The position numbers were made by a program, and so were the translations under genes. Positions 56,465 to 64,000 of a stretch of DNA of 64,000 nt are shown piece after piece (position 1 is the stretch's first letter; every line of letters starts with the position of its first letter). The notes beneath the pieces were generated by a model. The model worked only from the letters and a program-made list of their open reading frames with translations. It did not search any database and was not told the DNA's origin. Source of the DNA: Phycisphaerae bacterium. Its GTDB lineage: Bacteria > Planctomycetota > Phycisphaerae > SM23-33. The DNA lies in contig DRGC01000073.1 of assembly GCA_011050235.1 (NCBI GenBank), forward strand, positions 62,001 through 126,000, in the 5' to 3' direction.

Positions 56465-59400
56465 TCACCGAAGCCCAGTGTTGAGCACAACTGCTCTGAC
56501 GCTGATGCCGCCAGTTGACAACGACTCCGCTTGACGCTCGAAGTATCCACGTGCCTCATCTAGCGACCACTTGGGCGTGCGGGCCTTGCGGTAATCACCA
56601 TCATCCCATTGATCGCAGACATACCAGCCAACCAGATATATCCCATGGGTGCACTGGTTCTCCGCCAGGTAACGATCAACAAGCTGATCTTTCATTGCCG
56701 TTTTCAAGTCGGGATTCCAGCATCCCTTGGCTTCGATTATCACCTTGGCCTGCTGCAGCTCGCCCCCTGTCAGCCCAGGTACGGATGCCGTAACGAGAAT
56801 GTCGGTATCCTCACCAATGCCGGTACCTTCTCCTCGTCGAATCTCCACTTCCCGAGCTACTGCGATGGCACGCGGGCCTAGCTCGGGCTCCAAGTTTCGC
56901 TTTACCCAATCAGCAAGATGGCCTTCATCTTTAGGTTGGTTCCTTTCCTGGCCTTTCGTCCTATCCACTTGGTCCCAGAGGTCTGGCGTCGCCGGAGTCT
57001 CCCCTTGGAACTTGCTCTCCAACTGGCTGAGCGTCCCCACCAGCACTTCCTGAAGCTCCTTCTCAGTCCTCACGAGTCCCTTGTTCGGTTGAGCCACGAC
57101 TTCAAGAAACTCCTCCGCGGAAAGTGGTCTCCACGTCTTCCGCAAGGTGTTCTTTCTAGCCTCAATGAGGACCGTTCGGAGCCAGTCAAGCTCAGGTAGC
57201 TCGCCTGCGATTCGCTCCAGAGCTTGGCAAGACGCGGGTGTTCCCTTGTGTTCCAAAAGCCCAACAACCGCGTCCCGCAGTTCGCGTGCAGCATCTTCTC
57301 TCGTGGGTGAAAAGACACCGTCATGCTCAGGGTCTTGTTCGTACGGGAATTCGCAGGTAAGCCAAATGAAGAGGTGGGCCTGCTGTTCTTCGTTGAGCTT
57401 GCAGGCAATCTCTGCAGCGTGATGGTGCGTATTGTGCGCCGCTTCCATGATGACTTGGCGCCCGAACTCACGTTCGGCTTGGATGATCGGCCAGATTTCC
57501 GACCAAGAGCAGTCATCCGTGCAATTGATGAGCACAACAGCCGCTCGCAGCGCCAGTTGGCGATTCGAGTTCCCATCCGGCAGCGGCAGAGACAGCCTAC
57601 CACTGGCTTCTGCCATACCACGGGGATCTGCGTGCCCGATAAGCGCCGCCAATAGCAGGGACCAGCAAGAAGGGCTCGGCTCTGCGCTCGGGAGAAGACC
57701 AAACGCTGTGTCCGCCACACGGTTGTCCCACAGATGTTCCATTTCCTCCGGAATGGAACGGCAGTCACCGTTAGTGATCTGGCGATGGACAATTCGCTCT
57801 ATCACGGTGATCACGACATCTGGCACACGCTCATAGGCCTGGGTAACGAAAGCCTTCCTTTCGTCTTCCATCTCCCCCACGCCGAATGGCCCGAAGAACA
57901 CGGGCGTCCAGTGAGCCCATACCTCGTCTGGAAATGAATCCAGCCCTTCCGGGCGCAGTTTCTTCAGCAATAGGAAAGCTTTGTAGGAAGCCGCATCGAT
58001 CTGGCTAGCCGACCGATCACAGAGACGGTCTACATCGAACTCAGCGCATGAGGCTAGGTAGCTCTCCGCAGCTTTCAGAATTCGGGCCTGTGTCTCCTCG
58101 TCCGCTTTCCGCCAGCCTGGCAGTGTCGTAATGTCAAGTTCAAACAGATTGTCATAGTGAGTACTTGTGTCCTCCAACGTCATCTGGCGAAGGACATCCG
58201 CCATGGCCATGGTCTCACCTGCCTCGAAAACCGTTAAGAAATGCTGTATCCGATCCTTCGGCAACCACTCAAGCACCTCGGGCTTCTCTTCCTGCTCTGC
58301 TTCCTGGCCAGTCATTTCCTTGAGCCTGTGGGCTCGATCAGAATCAAGCTGCACAGGCGTGAAGAACAGTTCGGACTCGCTCGTCAGTGCAGCCGATTTT
58401 TCCCGGGCATTGCATATCGTGTCTAGCCGGCCTGAACTGGCGTCGCCCCAGCAAGAGAGCGACCAGACCAGCTTCGCCCAGCGGACCTCGCAAGGTCCGG
58501 ACACTGACAACAGCAACTTCTGAGTACACCAATCAAAATCGGAATCACGAACTAAGCGTGGCCATAAGTGCGTAAGGACCACTACATTTTCGTCATTTGT
58601 CAGTCGCTCTATAACCGCTTCCACCAGCTGTCGCCGCTTGCACGGGTCTTCAAACTCGGCCGAATGCTCATCTCTCTTGGCTGGGTCCCAGATTAGGTCC
58701 CGATGGTTGGCAATCCGTTCAACACAGGTAGCTGCCATTGCCTGAAGGACGGAGGAATCATCGAGATGTCTCCAGGACCGGACCATGATGTCATCGGCTA
58801 CACGAGCGAAATGGAAGTCCGTGTCTCTAGTAGTTGCTTGTGATCGCGCCCATTCGAGCGCTGCTGGAAGATCGCCTGTGTCGATGTGAGGAAGTAGCTC
58901 GTACTCGACGAACACGACATACGCACCAGTGAAATTACGTTGACCCCGCGGCGTCAGGTTGCGGAACACCTCTTCGGTTGTAACAAGATCAGGCCACAGT
59001 GCGCGCAGAGCATTGCCTTTCAATTGGTCGCGTGGGTCGTCTCCCGCCTCGCCAAAAGCTAGTGGCCGCAGGCGTCCACGTGTTTCGGCACCCCCTGTCT
59101 TGACAAGTGCTCGAATCGCGCTGTCGCGGAGACGTTCGCGCTCATTCTGATCTAAAGCCACGTCAGCAAGGTCGGATTGAAGTGCATCTAACCCACAACA
59201 TCTTGCGATATCGATGGCTGCCTCTCTAGCAACGACATGCTTGTCTTTATCTCGAATCCACGGCCCAAGCTGCTCGGAAAGGTCCGGATGAGCCAGTTTC
59301 TTGTAGTGGGACTCAAGGCTCCATTCCCGATCGCTCACTCGACGGCTATCCAGCGCTTCCAAGAACACATCCACAATCATCCTGCGATCTTCCCCAGATA

Positions 59401-60691
59401 GAGAACCAGCATCACCACGGAGGAGTACCTGAGGATCAGTCTGCGCGATGCCCCGCAGGATCACCTTGTCGCGCCCTGCAAGCCAAGCGCTGACTTCGTA
59501 GAGCTGCGGTATGATAGCGCGATCAGGATGCCCAGGATGCTGAATAAGAGATAGGATCCCCTCAGGCGGCACCTGATGCAGCACCAAGTACCGTGAAGCT
59601 AGATATTCCGCGTAGGTCTGATGCGAAAAGCCCGTCCGTTGAGGACCACGAGCAGAGAACAGACCGGTTCCCAAGACCTCACGGATATGGCCCTCAGAGA
59701 CTACGAACTCATTCCTGCCAACCTCTTCTGTGCCGCCGGCCAGTAACGACAGATCAACTACTTCGTCCACTAGGCCAGTTGCTTCCGGGTTGGTAGCCAC
59801 CGTGGGCTTGCGGCAGAAGATGCTTATAGCGGCAATTCTGGAGGCCACTGTCAGGCGCTGTTCGGCTGAAAGCTTGCCAGCGCCTCCCACGTCGCGAAGA
59901 TCTTGCCGGAATTGATTCAGTTCTTTACAAAGCCGCTTACATCCTTCTTCGTATAGTTCGAGCCGTGTGTTTGGGAGCTTGCCTCTCTCCTTGAACACCG
60001 AAAGCAGGAACTTCAGTGTCACCGGCTTTATTCCCAACGGCACAGACTCAGAGCGGTCCATTTCTTCAAAGAAGTGATCTGGGTCAACACCTTCCGCTTC
60101 AGCTGCCACTCGAACATCCTGACGACGCAAAGGTGCCAACTCAAGAGCGCCAAAGGCTCCTTCCGCCCAGAAGTGAGGCAGACTGTCTTCCAGAACTACG
60201 GGCCAATCGGCAGTCCGACATGCAATACGAAGGCGAAGGCGAGGTAGCTTATCGGGAATCCGCTCGAAGTGGCTTGCCAGGATCGTAGCTACCTGCGGAA
60301 TGCGAATGCGGCATTCGTCCAGACTGTCGAGGAAGACGTGTAAGACGTGGTTGCCTGCCACCCACCGCACATAGCGGTCACATTCGAATAGGTCGGCAAT
60401 CAGCCTCGATTCATCGCCGTACTCGTTCAGATTGAGCCACTGAATCTCGTCAGATGAAGCCGCAACAAGTCTCTCGGTAGCCTTCCTCTCATCGACCATC
60501 GCCGTAGACTTGCCGATTCCCGGTTCTCCCAGTAGCGCGATGCATGGCAGATCACTGATCTGCTGAAATGACAAGACATCTGATCCATACCATTTAGCGC
60601 TTTCACTCTCGGGATCTACCAGGAATCCACCGTCAGAGAGATTGATGGTTCCCTCCCTTGGACACCAGAATCGTTTCCAGGAGTACCTCAT
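56465..60691 (-). CDS. NACHT-like NTPase with C-terminal PD-(D/E)xK-like nuclease motif (probable defence protein)
   Basis: 1408 residues. An N-terminal NTPase has Walker A LLGEPGIGKST (K61) and Walker B HVFLDSLDE (D122, D125, E126), a STAND/NACHT-type arrangement. A winged-helix-like part follows, then more than 800 residues of helical repeats resembling HEAT/ARM sensor regions. The C terminus (about 1285-1340) has DTDILV, about 19 residues, then VIIEAKG: the D-x(n)-ExK pattern of restriction-like nucleases. Antiphage NLR-like proteins (bNACHT, Avs) combine NTPase, repeats and effector, so single-gene defence is likely; the phage trigger is unknown. Stop converges with a plus-strand gene. 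Neighbours are a recombinase remnant and small zinc-ribbon genes. Confidence 0.82.
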   Translation of the reverse strand: MRYSWKRFWCPREGTINLSDGGFLVDPESESAKWYGSDVLSFQQISDLPCIALLGEPGIGKSTAMVDERKATERLVAASSDEIQWLNLNEYGDESRLIADLFECDRYVRWVAGNHVLHVFLDSLDECRIRIPQVATILASHFERIPDKLPRLRLRIACRTADWPVVLEDSLPHFWAEGAFGALELAPLRRQDVRVAAEAEGVDPDHFFEEMDRSESVPLGIKPVTLKFLLSVFKERGKLPNTRLELYEEGCKRLCKELNQFRQDLRDVGGAGKLSAEQRLTVASRIAAISIFCRKPTVATNPEATGLVDEVVDLSLLAGGTEEVGRNEFVVSEGHIREVLGTGLFSARGPQRTGFSHQTYAEYLASRYLVLHQVPPEGILSLIQHPGHPDRAIIPQLYEVSAWLAGRDKVILRGIAQTDPQVLLRGDAGSLSGEDRRMIVDVFLEALDSRRVSDREWSLESHYKKLAHPDLSEQLGPWIRDKDKHVVAREAAIDIARCCGLDALQSDLADVALDQNERERLRDSAIRALVKTGGAETRGRLRPLAFGEAGDDPRDQLKGNALRALWPDLVTTEEVFRNLTPRGQRNFTGAYVVFVEYELLPHIDTGDLPAALEWARSQATTRDTDFHFARVADDIMVRSWRHLDDSSVLQAMAATCVERIANHRDLIWDPAKRDEHSAEFEDPCKRRQLVEAVIERLTNDENVVVLTHLWPRLVRDSDFDWCTQKLLLSVSGPCEVRWAKLVWSLSCWGDASSGRLDTICNAREKSAALTSESELFFTPVQLDSDRAHRLKEMTGQEAEQEEKPEVLEWLPKDRIQHFLTVFEAGETMAMADVLRQMTLEDTSTHYDNLFELDITTLPGWRKADEETQARILKAAESYLASCAEFDVDRLCDRSASQIDAASYKAFLLLKKLRPEGLDSFPDEVWAHWTPVFFGPFGVGEMEDERKAFVTQAYERVPDVVITVIERIVHRQITNGDCRSIPEEMEHLWDNRVADTAFGLLPSAEPSPSCWSLLLAALIGHADPRGMAEASGRLSLPLPDGNSNRQLALRAAVVLINCTDDCSWSEIWPIIQAEREFGRQVIMEAAHNTHHHAAEIACKLNEEQQAHLFIWLTCEFPYEQDPEHDGVFSPTREDAARELRDAVVGLLEHKGTPASCQALERIAGELPELDWLRTVLIEARKNTLRKTWRPLSAEEFLEVVAQPNKGLVRTEKELQEVLVGTLSQLESKFQGETPATPDLWDQVDRTKGQERNQPKDEGHLADWVKRNLEPELGPRAIAVAREVEIRRGEGTGIGEDTDILVTASVPGLTGGELQQAKVIIEAKGCWNPDLKTAMKDQLVDRYLAENQCTHGIYLVGWYVCDQWDDGDYRKARTPKWSLDEARGYFERQAESLSTGGISVRAVVLNTGLR

Positions 60692-60989
60692 CGTACCTGA
60701 CTACCTCATGTCGTGTGCAAACCAGTGGAAAGGAAAGCCCGGGGACCCAGCCGGTTTCGAAGCTGCCATTGTACTATTGCGGGCGCCCGGCCGATAGCCA
60801 TTTGAAGCCATGCAGCGACCGTCGATTCGCCAACGGCAATCTCTGGGTCCCTCTGCAAGAGTTGAATGCTACGCCACTTGCGTGGGCCCCGACGACTAAC
60901 TTGTTGCACTATTTCCGCCTAATCGCCTTGCTGTGCCTCGAATCATAGGCCTCATATGGGGTGTCACGAGATTGACCCTATAGGAGACC

Positions 60990-61394
60990 ATGATGATCGC
61001 AAAACGCGCGAAATCGCAGGCTGGGACGGTGGCCGTTGGCTATGTGCGGCGGTCGACGGATCGGCAAGAACAGTCCATCGGAGACCAGAAGAAGGCGCTG
61101 CAGGAGTACGCGACGGAGAATGGACTGCGGCTGAAGAAGTTCTACGTCGATGACGCCATCAGTGGCACGAGCACTATCGGACGACGTGCCTTCCAGCAGA
61201 TGATGACCGACGCCCAGAAGACCAGCCGCCCGTTCGATCGTATCGTCGTCTACGACGTCAAACGCTTCGGCCGCGTGGACAACGACGAGGCCGGCTACTA
61301 CCGACACGTTCCTCCCAAGGACAGCGAAGACCACTGCCCGCTTCGCTGCTCACTGACATGTGATTCAACGCCCATTCCGGCCCGGACGACATAA
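60990..61394 (+). pseudogene. Truncated serine recombinase (resolvase catalytic domain only)
   Basis: 134 residues. The resolvase N terminus is intact: VGYVRRSTDRQEQSIGDQ with the nucleophile Ser, DDAISGTSTIGRRAFQQM and VVYDVKRFGRVDNDEAGYY. It breaks off there with an unrelated tail (HVPPKDSEDHCPLRCS) and has no recombinase or zinc-ribbon domain. It is a 3'-truncated or frameshifted remnant with a good ribosome site. It marks past mobile activity beside the NACHT gene. Confidence 0.82.
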
Positions 61395-61415
61395 TGTCAC
61401 CGGGGGCGCTATGCG

Positions 61416-61931
61416 TCAGGTCGTCTGGCGTGTGAACTGGGTTGCTGCGATGTTGGCTCCCACGAGGAACAAGCCGATCAGGATGCCCCCGACAATCCCT
61501 GCGCCGACGCTGTAATCCCACAAGTTATAGACGAGAACGCCGCCAAGCGCTCCTCCAAGAACGCCGAGCGCGATACCGAGCACCATCGCCAGCTTTCGGA
61601 ATGCGAACAGGGACACAAACATCCCGAGCAACGATCCACCGAACACCCACGCCGAGCCTGCCCATATGCCAAGTCCACCTGCGGCGATGACGATCTCGAT
61701 TAGGAGAATGGCCCAGCAGGTCAGCCCGCCCTCATAGTCCAAGCGTGCGGCGGGGTAGCTCTCTCTCACCCCCTGCGCCACTGCCTGTGATGATGCCACT
61801 GCGGGCGAAGTCTGAGGGGCCTGAACGATGGCCTCGCACAGAGGGCACTGCACCTCTTTGCCGACAAGATCGTCGGCGACCGACAACTGCTTCCCGCACG
61901 CCTCGCAAATGAATGTGACCGTCGTCATCAT
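61416..61931 (-). CDS. Zinc-ribbon membrane protein
   Basis: 171 residues. An N-terminal zinc ribbon (CEACGKQL ... VQCPLCEA) of the type common in planctomycete proteins precedes a linker. Three or four membrane helices (ILLIEIVIAAGGLGIWAG, MVLGIALGVLGGALGGVL, IVGGILIGLFLVGANIAA) follow. Unknown function. It follows the other zinc-ribbon gene by 19 bases and probably shares its transcript. Confidence 0.78.
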   Translation of the reverse strand: MMTTVTFICEACGKQLSVADDLVGKEVQCPLCEAIVQAPQTSPAVASSQAVAQGVRESYPAARLDYEGGLTCWAILLIEIVIAAGGLGIWAGSAWVFGGSLLGMFVSLFAFRKLAMVLGIALGVLGGALGGVLVYNLWDYSVGAGIVGGILIGLFLVGANIAATQFTRQTT

Positions 61932-61950
61932 AGGACTCCCGCAATGATCC

Positions 61951-62625
61951 CTATCGTGCCTTCATAGTTGGCCCTTCGATTACCCGCCACATGTCATCTC
62001 CGGCATGTTCGACCTTAACAGAGAAGCTCGTCCGAACGGTTGCTCCAAAGCTGTTCTCGGAATCGACCCAGCCTTCGACGAGGTACTTGTTCTTTCCCAA
62101 GTCAGTCACACAGTTGTCTGCCGTCTGTCGCCAGCCGCCAAAGTCTGCTGTGCTGGGCGATTTGAGATGACGCTTGACCACCATCTGAGCGTAGGTCAAT
62201 GCACCAATCTTCGGGTCGTTCATGGCCTCTGACACTCCCGACCAGCAAGACTTCATTCCGAAAAGAACGGCAACGACGACGACGAGTCCAACGCCAAAGT
62301 AGACGGCCGTCTTTCGGGTCAGTTTGAAACCGTCCGTACCAGCGATGTTGACGGCGGAGGCCACCGGGGTCGCGACCGGAACGACTTGGCCTGTTGCTGG
62401 GTGTCGGGCCGCCGGCCGGCCGGGGGGCTGTCGGTGGGTGTGAGTGCTCGGCGTAGGTGAACTGGGGGCCGGAGCTTGCCCGAAAGGATCATTGACGAAC
62501 ACGCTCTCGCCCGCCGCCGGAATCGTCAACGCGTTCTCACAAGCCGGGCACTTCGTCCGCTTCCCGGCATGTTCCTCTGCCACCTTGAACTTCTTCCCAC
62601 AGTTTTCACACGCAAACTCGATCAT
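61951..62625 (-). CDS. Zinc-ribbon single-helix protein with C-terminal beta domain
   Basis: 224 residues. Zinc ribbon FACENCGKKFKV...TKCPACENAL, Pro-rich linker, one membrane helix (about 102-120), and a C-terminal domain starting VKRHLKSPSTADFGGW, which resembles periplasmic small domains of unknown function. The FxCxxCG ... CPxC ribbon matches the neighbour, so the pair probably came from one family. A CTTAAGGAG ribosome site lies upstream on the minus strand. Confidence 0.78.
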   Translation of the reverse strand: MIEFACENCGKKFKVAEEHAGKRTKCPACENALTIPAAGESVFVNDPFGQAPAPSSPTPSTHTHRQPPGRPAARHPATGQVVPVATPVASAVNIAGTDGFKLTRKTAVYFGVGLVVVVAVLFGMKSCWSGVSEAMNDPKIGALTYAQMVVKRHLKSPSTADFGGWRQTADNCVTDLGKNKYLVEGWVDSENSFGATVRTSFSVKVEHAGDDMWRVIEGPTMKAR

Positions 62626-63327
62626 GTTGATCTCCTTAAGCTTTGTGACTTGCCTGACCCCTCAAAGAAAAGGGCGGCCCGAACGCTCGTCCACCGAAGG
62701 CCCTAGCGAGGCCCACAGACTGACAAGGTCAAAGCCGCCCATGCGGGCGACCCAACTCCTGCAGCCAGTCTGTAATGTGAAAATCGCTAGGTTTTCGGTG
62801 GACTGGAAGTCGAAATCGTTGAGTATTCTTATGTCTGTCCTGCGCTGCCGAGACCGTGCGGCTCGTAGTATTCCTCTGGCAAGTCCCGTGGATGTGCTTC
62901 GGACACCCGAAGTCTATCACACCGGCACTGAGACGGCAAGCGCACACACGTCCCCCCTGCAATTCGTCTTCATTTTCGACTGGCCTGCCCCGACAGTTCG
63001 CCCAGGTCCTGTGTTCGAACTTGGGCTGGTTTGCGCGAGGCCAGTCAGGACCACATGGAACTTGCCGAGCCCCTGACACCTTGGCTTTGCGGGACACAAG
63101 CACCCTAACTGAGCGTTCAGAATTGCGCACATTAAGCCGCAAAAGGTTGCCCTTTTGCGGCTTAATGCACCAAATTTCGAATGTCCGTTATGGCCCCTGT
63201 TTTCAGGCCTTTCCTCAAGCCAGGAGCATGTTCAGGCCTTCTCAAGCCCTTCATCCATCTGGCTACGCACTCCCAATTATAGTCCGTCAACAGGCAGCGA
63301 AGCAGGCCAACTCAAAGGATCAGAACG
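62626..63327. other. Non-coding gap with a long hairpin
   Basis: About 700 bases with no supported gene; open frames on both strands have no family features. The notable structure is the perfect 17-bp inverted repeat at 63130-63167. Confidence 0.55.
63130..63167 (+). repeat. Perfect 17-bp inverted repeat with 4-base loop
   Basis: CATTAAGCCGCAAAAGG (63130-63146), TTGC loop, then the exact reverse complement (63151-63167). It is flanked by GCAC on both sides (63127-63130, 63167-63170). There is no T-run, so it does not look like an intrinsic terminator. It may be a mobile-element end, a recombination site or an RNA hairpin. Confidence 0.7.
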
Positions 63328-63513
63328 ATGAAAGCAAACACCACTGGGACGAACAATCGAGAAACGGCCGCTCAAAGGCCACGCCTCACAAGACAAAGAG
63401 CGTCGGAGTTCCAGCCCGACTGCGTGGATATCGCAAGAGCGCAAGCGGCCATACTGAAGCTCCTGGCTAAGGCCATCCTCGAATCTCATAACAAGTCGAT
63501 CAGGAAAGCATAG
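63328..63513 (+). CDS. Small protein of unknown function
   Basis: 61 residues. The N terminus is basic and low complexity; the last 35 residues (DIARAQAAILKLLAKAILES) form a plausible helix. It precedes a frame open to the window end. No family recognised. Confidence 0.4.
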   Translation: MKANTTGTNNRETAAQRPRLTRQRASEFQPDCVDIARAQAAILKLLAKAILESHNKSIRKA

Positions 63514-63837
63514 AAGAGGGCCCTTGTGAGACTCAGCCAGTTGACGTTGTCGCTCGTCAGAAACGCCCGGTCCCTGGGATGGCCAGACGCTACGCTTGCC
63601 TCCGCAGCACGCCCTCCTTGCCTTCGCGCGGGCCCGGAAAAAGAAATGAAAAACACCCTTGAAGGGAACCAAACGATAAGTATCCTCTTCGACAGTGAGG
63701 CGTTTCTTCACCGGCCCTTCTATCGTGGGGCCTCGAGACGCCCGAAGGAATCTTCAACTGGTCCATCTATCGTTGGACTGACTGGCATCTGGCCCGCGCC
63801 TATTGCAGGCCGCGGTCAAGCAGTGAGATCAACGATC

Positions 63838-64000
63838 ATGGATAATCAGAAAGAAAGCAGCCGTTCTTCCCGACGAATGGTCTGGGCCGAAATCGATGGG
63901 AAGCACACACACGAGACGGCCACCGGAGTAAAGGTCCATATCTGGGAACGGGACGGCAAATGCATCGCCCGGGGCCGGCACAATGGAAGGCAGTTCGGAG
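63838..64000 (+). CDS. Possible integrase N terminus, cut by window end
   Basis: 54 residues are visible from ATG 63838 and the frame continues past the window. MVWAEIDGKHTHETATGVKV and HIWERDGKCIARGRHNGR look like the short beta arm found at the N terminus of planctomycete tyrosine integrases. The same frame is open back to 63514, with an ATG at 63646, so the start is uncertain. The catalytic part lies outside the window. Confidence 0.4.
   Translation, partial: MDNQKESSRSSRRMVWAEIDGKHTHETATGVKVHIWERDGKCIARGRHNGRQFG

Noticed and set aside
63277-63711. Minus-strand open frame of 144 codons
   Set aside because: No recognisable domain, and it opposes two plus-strand frames with better composition.

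Overview
The window looks like a chromosomal segment of a GC-rich Planctomycetota bacterium (Phycisphaerae-like, inferred from gene content only). The pointers are a Tad pilus locus with FHA and Ser/Thr kinase genes, zinc-ribbon-headed membrane proteins of planctomycete style, a large multihaem cytochrome, ECF sigma modules and a 17-kb arsenosugar-type operon. No rRNA gene, CRISPR array or complete insertion sequence was seen.

Layout. (1) 1-14562, minus strand: a Tad/Flp pilus operon. It reads, in transcription order, a TadA/CpaF ATPase, three small pilins, prepilin peptidase, TadE-like pseudopilin, Ser/Thr kinase with a TPR-like tail, TadG-like and TadE proteins, an unknown membrane protein, CpaB/RcpC, an FHA-CpaF fusion ATPase, TadB, TadC and an FHA protein cut by the window start. 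(2) 14811-19797, plus strand: a tRNA-Ser(CGA) with a good promoter, then a tyrosine integrase overlapping a large serine recombinase, then an ADP-ribosylglycohydrolase. This is probably an integrated element; no second att site was found. (3) 19798-20808: no convincing gene.

(4) 20809-38400, minus strand: a redox block. In transcription order it holds an ECF sigma factor, a putative anti-sigma, a HEAT-repeat protein, a thioredoxin, a 1302-residue YyaL-DsbD fusion, a small frameshifted gene, a sensor kinase and an NtrC-type regulator. A close sigma-54 promoter match follows, and it faces a four-gene operon: NosR/NapH-like polyferredoxin, two CuA-type COX2-like proteins and a 12-haem cytochrome c. 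The likely logic is thiol supply and copper/haem maturation upstream, a dedicated two-component switch, and an electron-transfer chain from the quinone pool through FeS and CuA centres to a periplasmic multihaem protein. No haem-copper oxidase subunit I or NosZ is present.

(5) 38935-55908, plus strand: an ECF sigma/zinc-finger anti-sigma pair, a lipoprotein peroxiredoxin, then ArsM, a Pit phosphate permease, ArsS, DUF547, a DUF542-hemerythrin protein, rhodanese, C_GCAxxG_C_C protein, TVP38, GH130-like enzyme, a MerA/Lpd-like flavoprotein, an SpoIIE phosphatase, a GT87-like membrane enzyme and a three-domain glycosyltransferase fusion. Intergenic gaps are mostly under 100 bp and several genes overlap. 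ArsM and ArsS make the core of arsenosugar synthesis; the remaining genes suggest an extended pathway with sugar transfer, redox and stress functions.

(6) 56107-64000: a small unknown gene, a 1408-residue NACHT-like NTPase with a C-terminal PD-(D/E)xK-like nuclease motif (probable single-gene antiphage defence), a truncated serine recombinase, two zinc-ribbon membrane proteins, a 17-bp perfect inverted repeat and the start of a possible integrase. This end looks like accessory, mobile or defence DNA.
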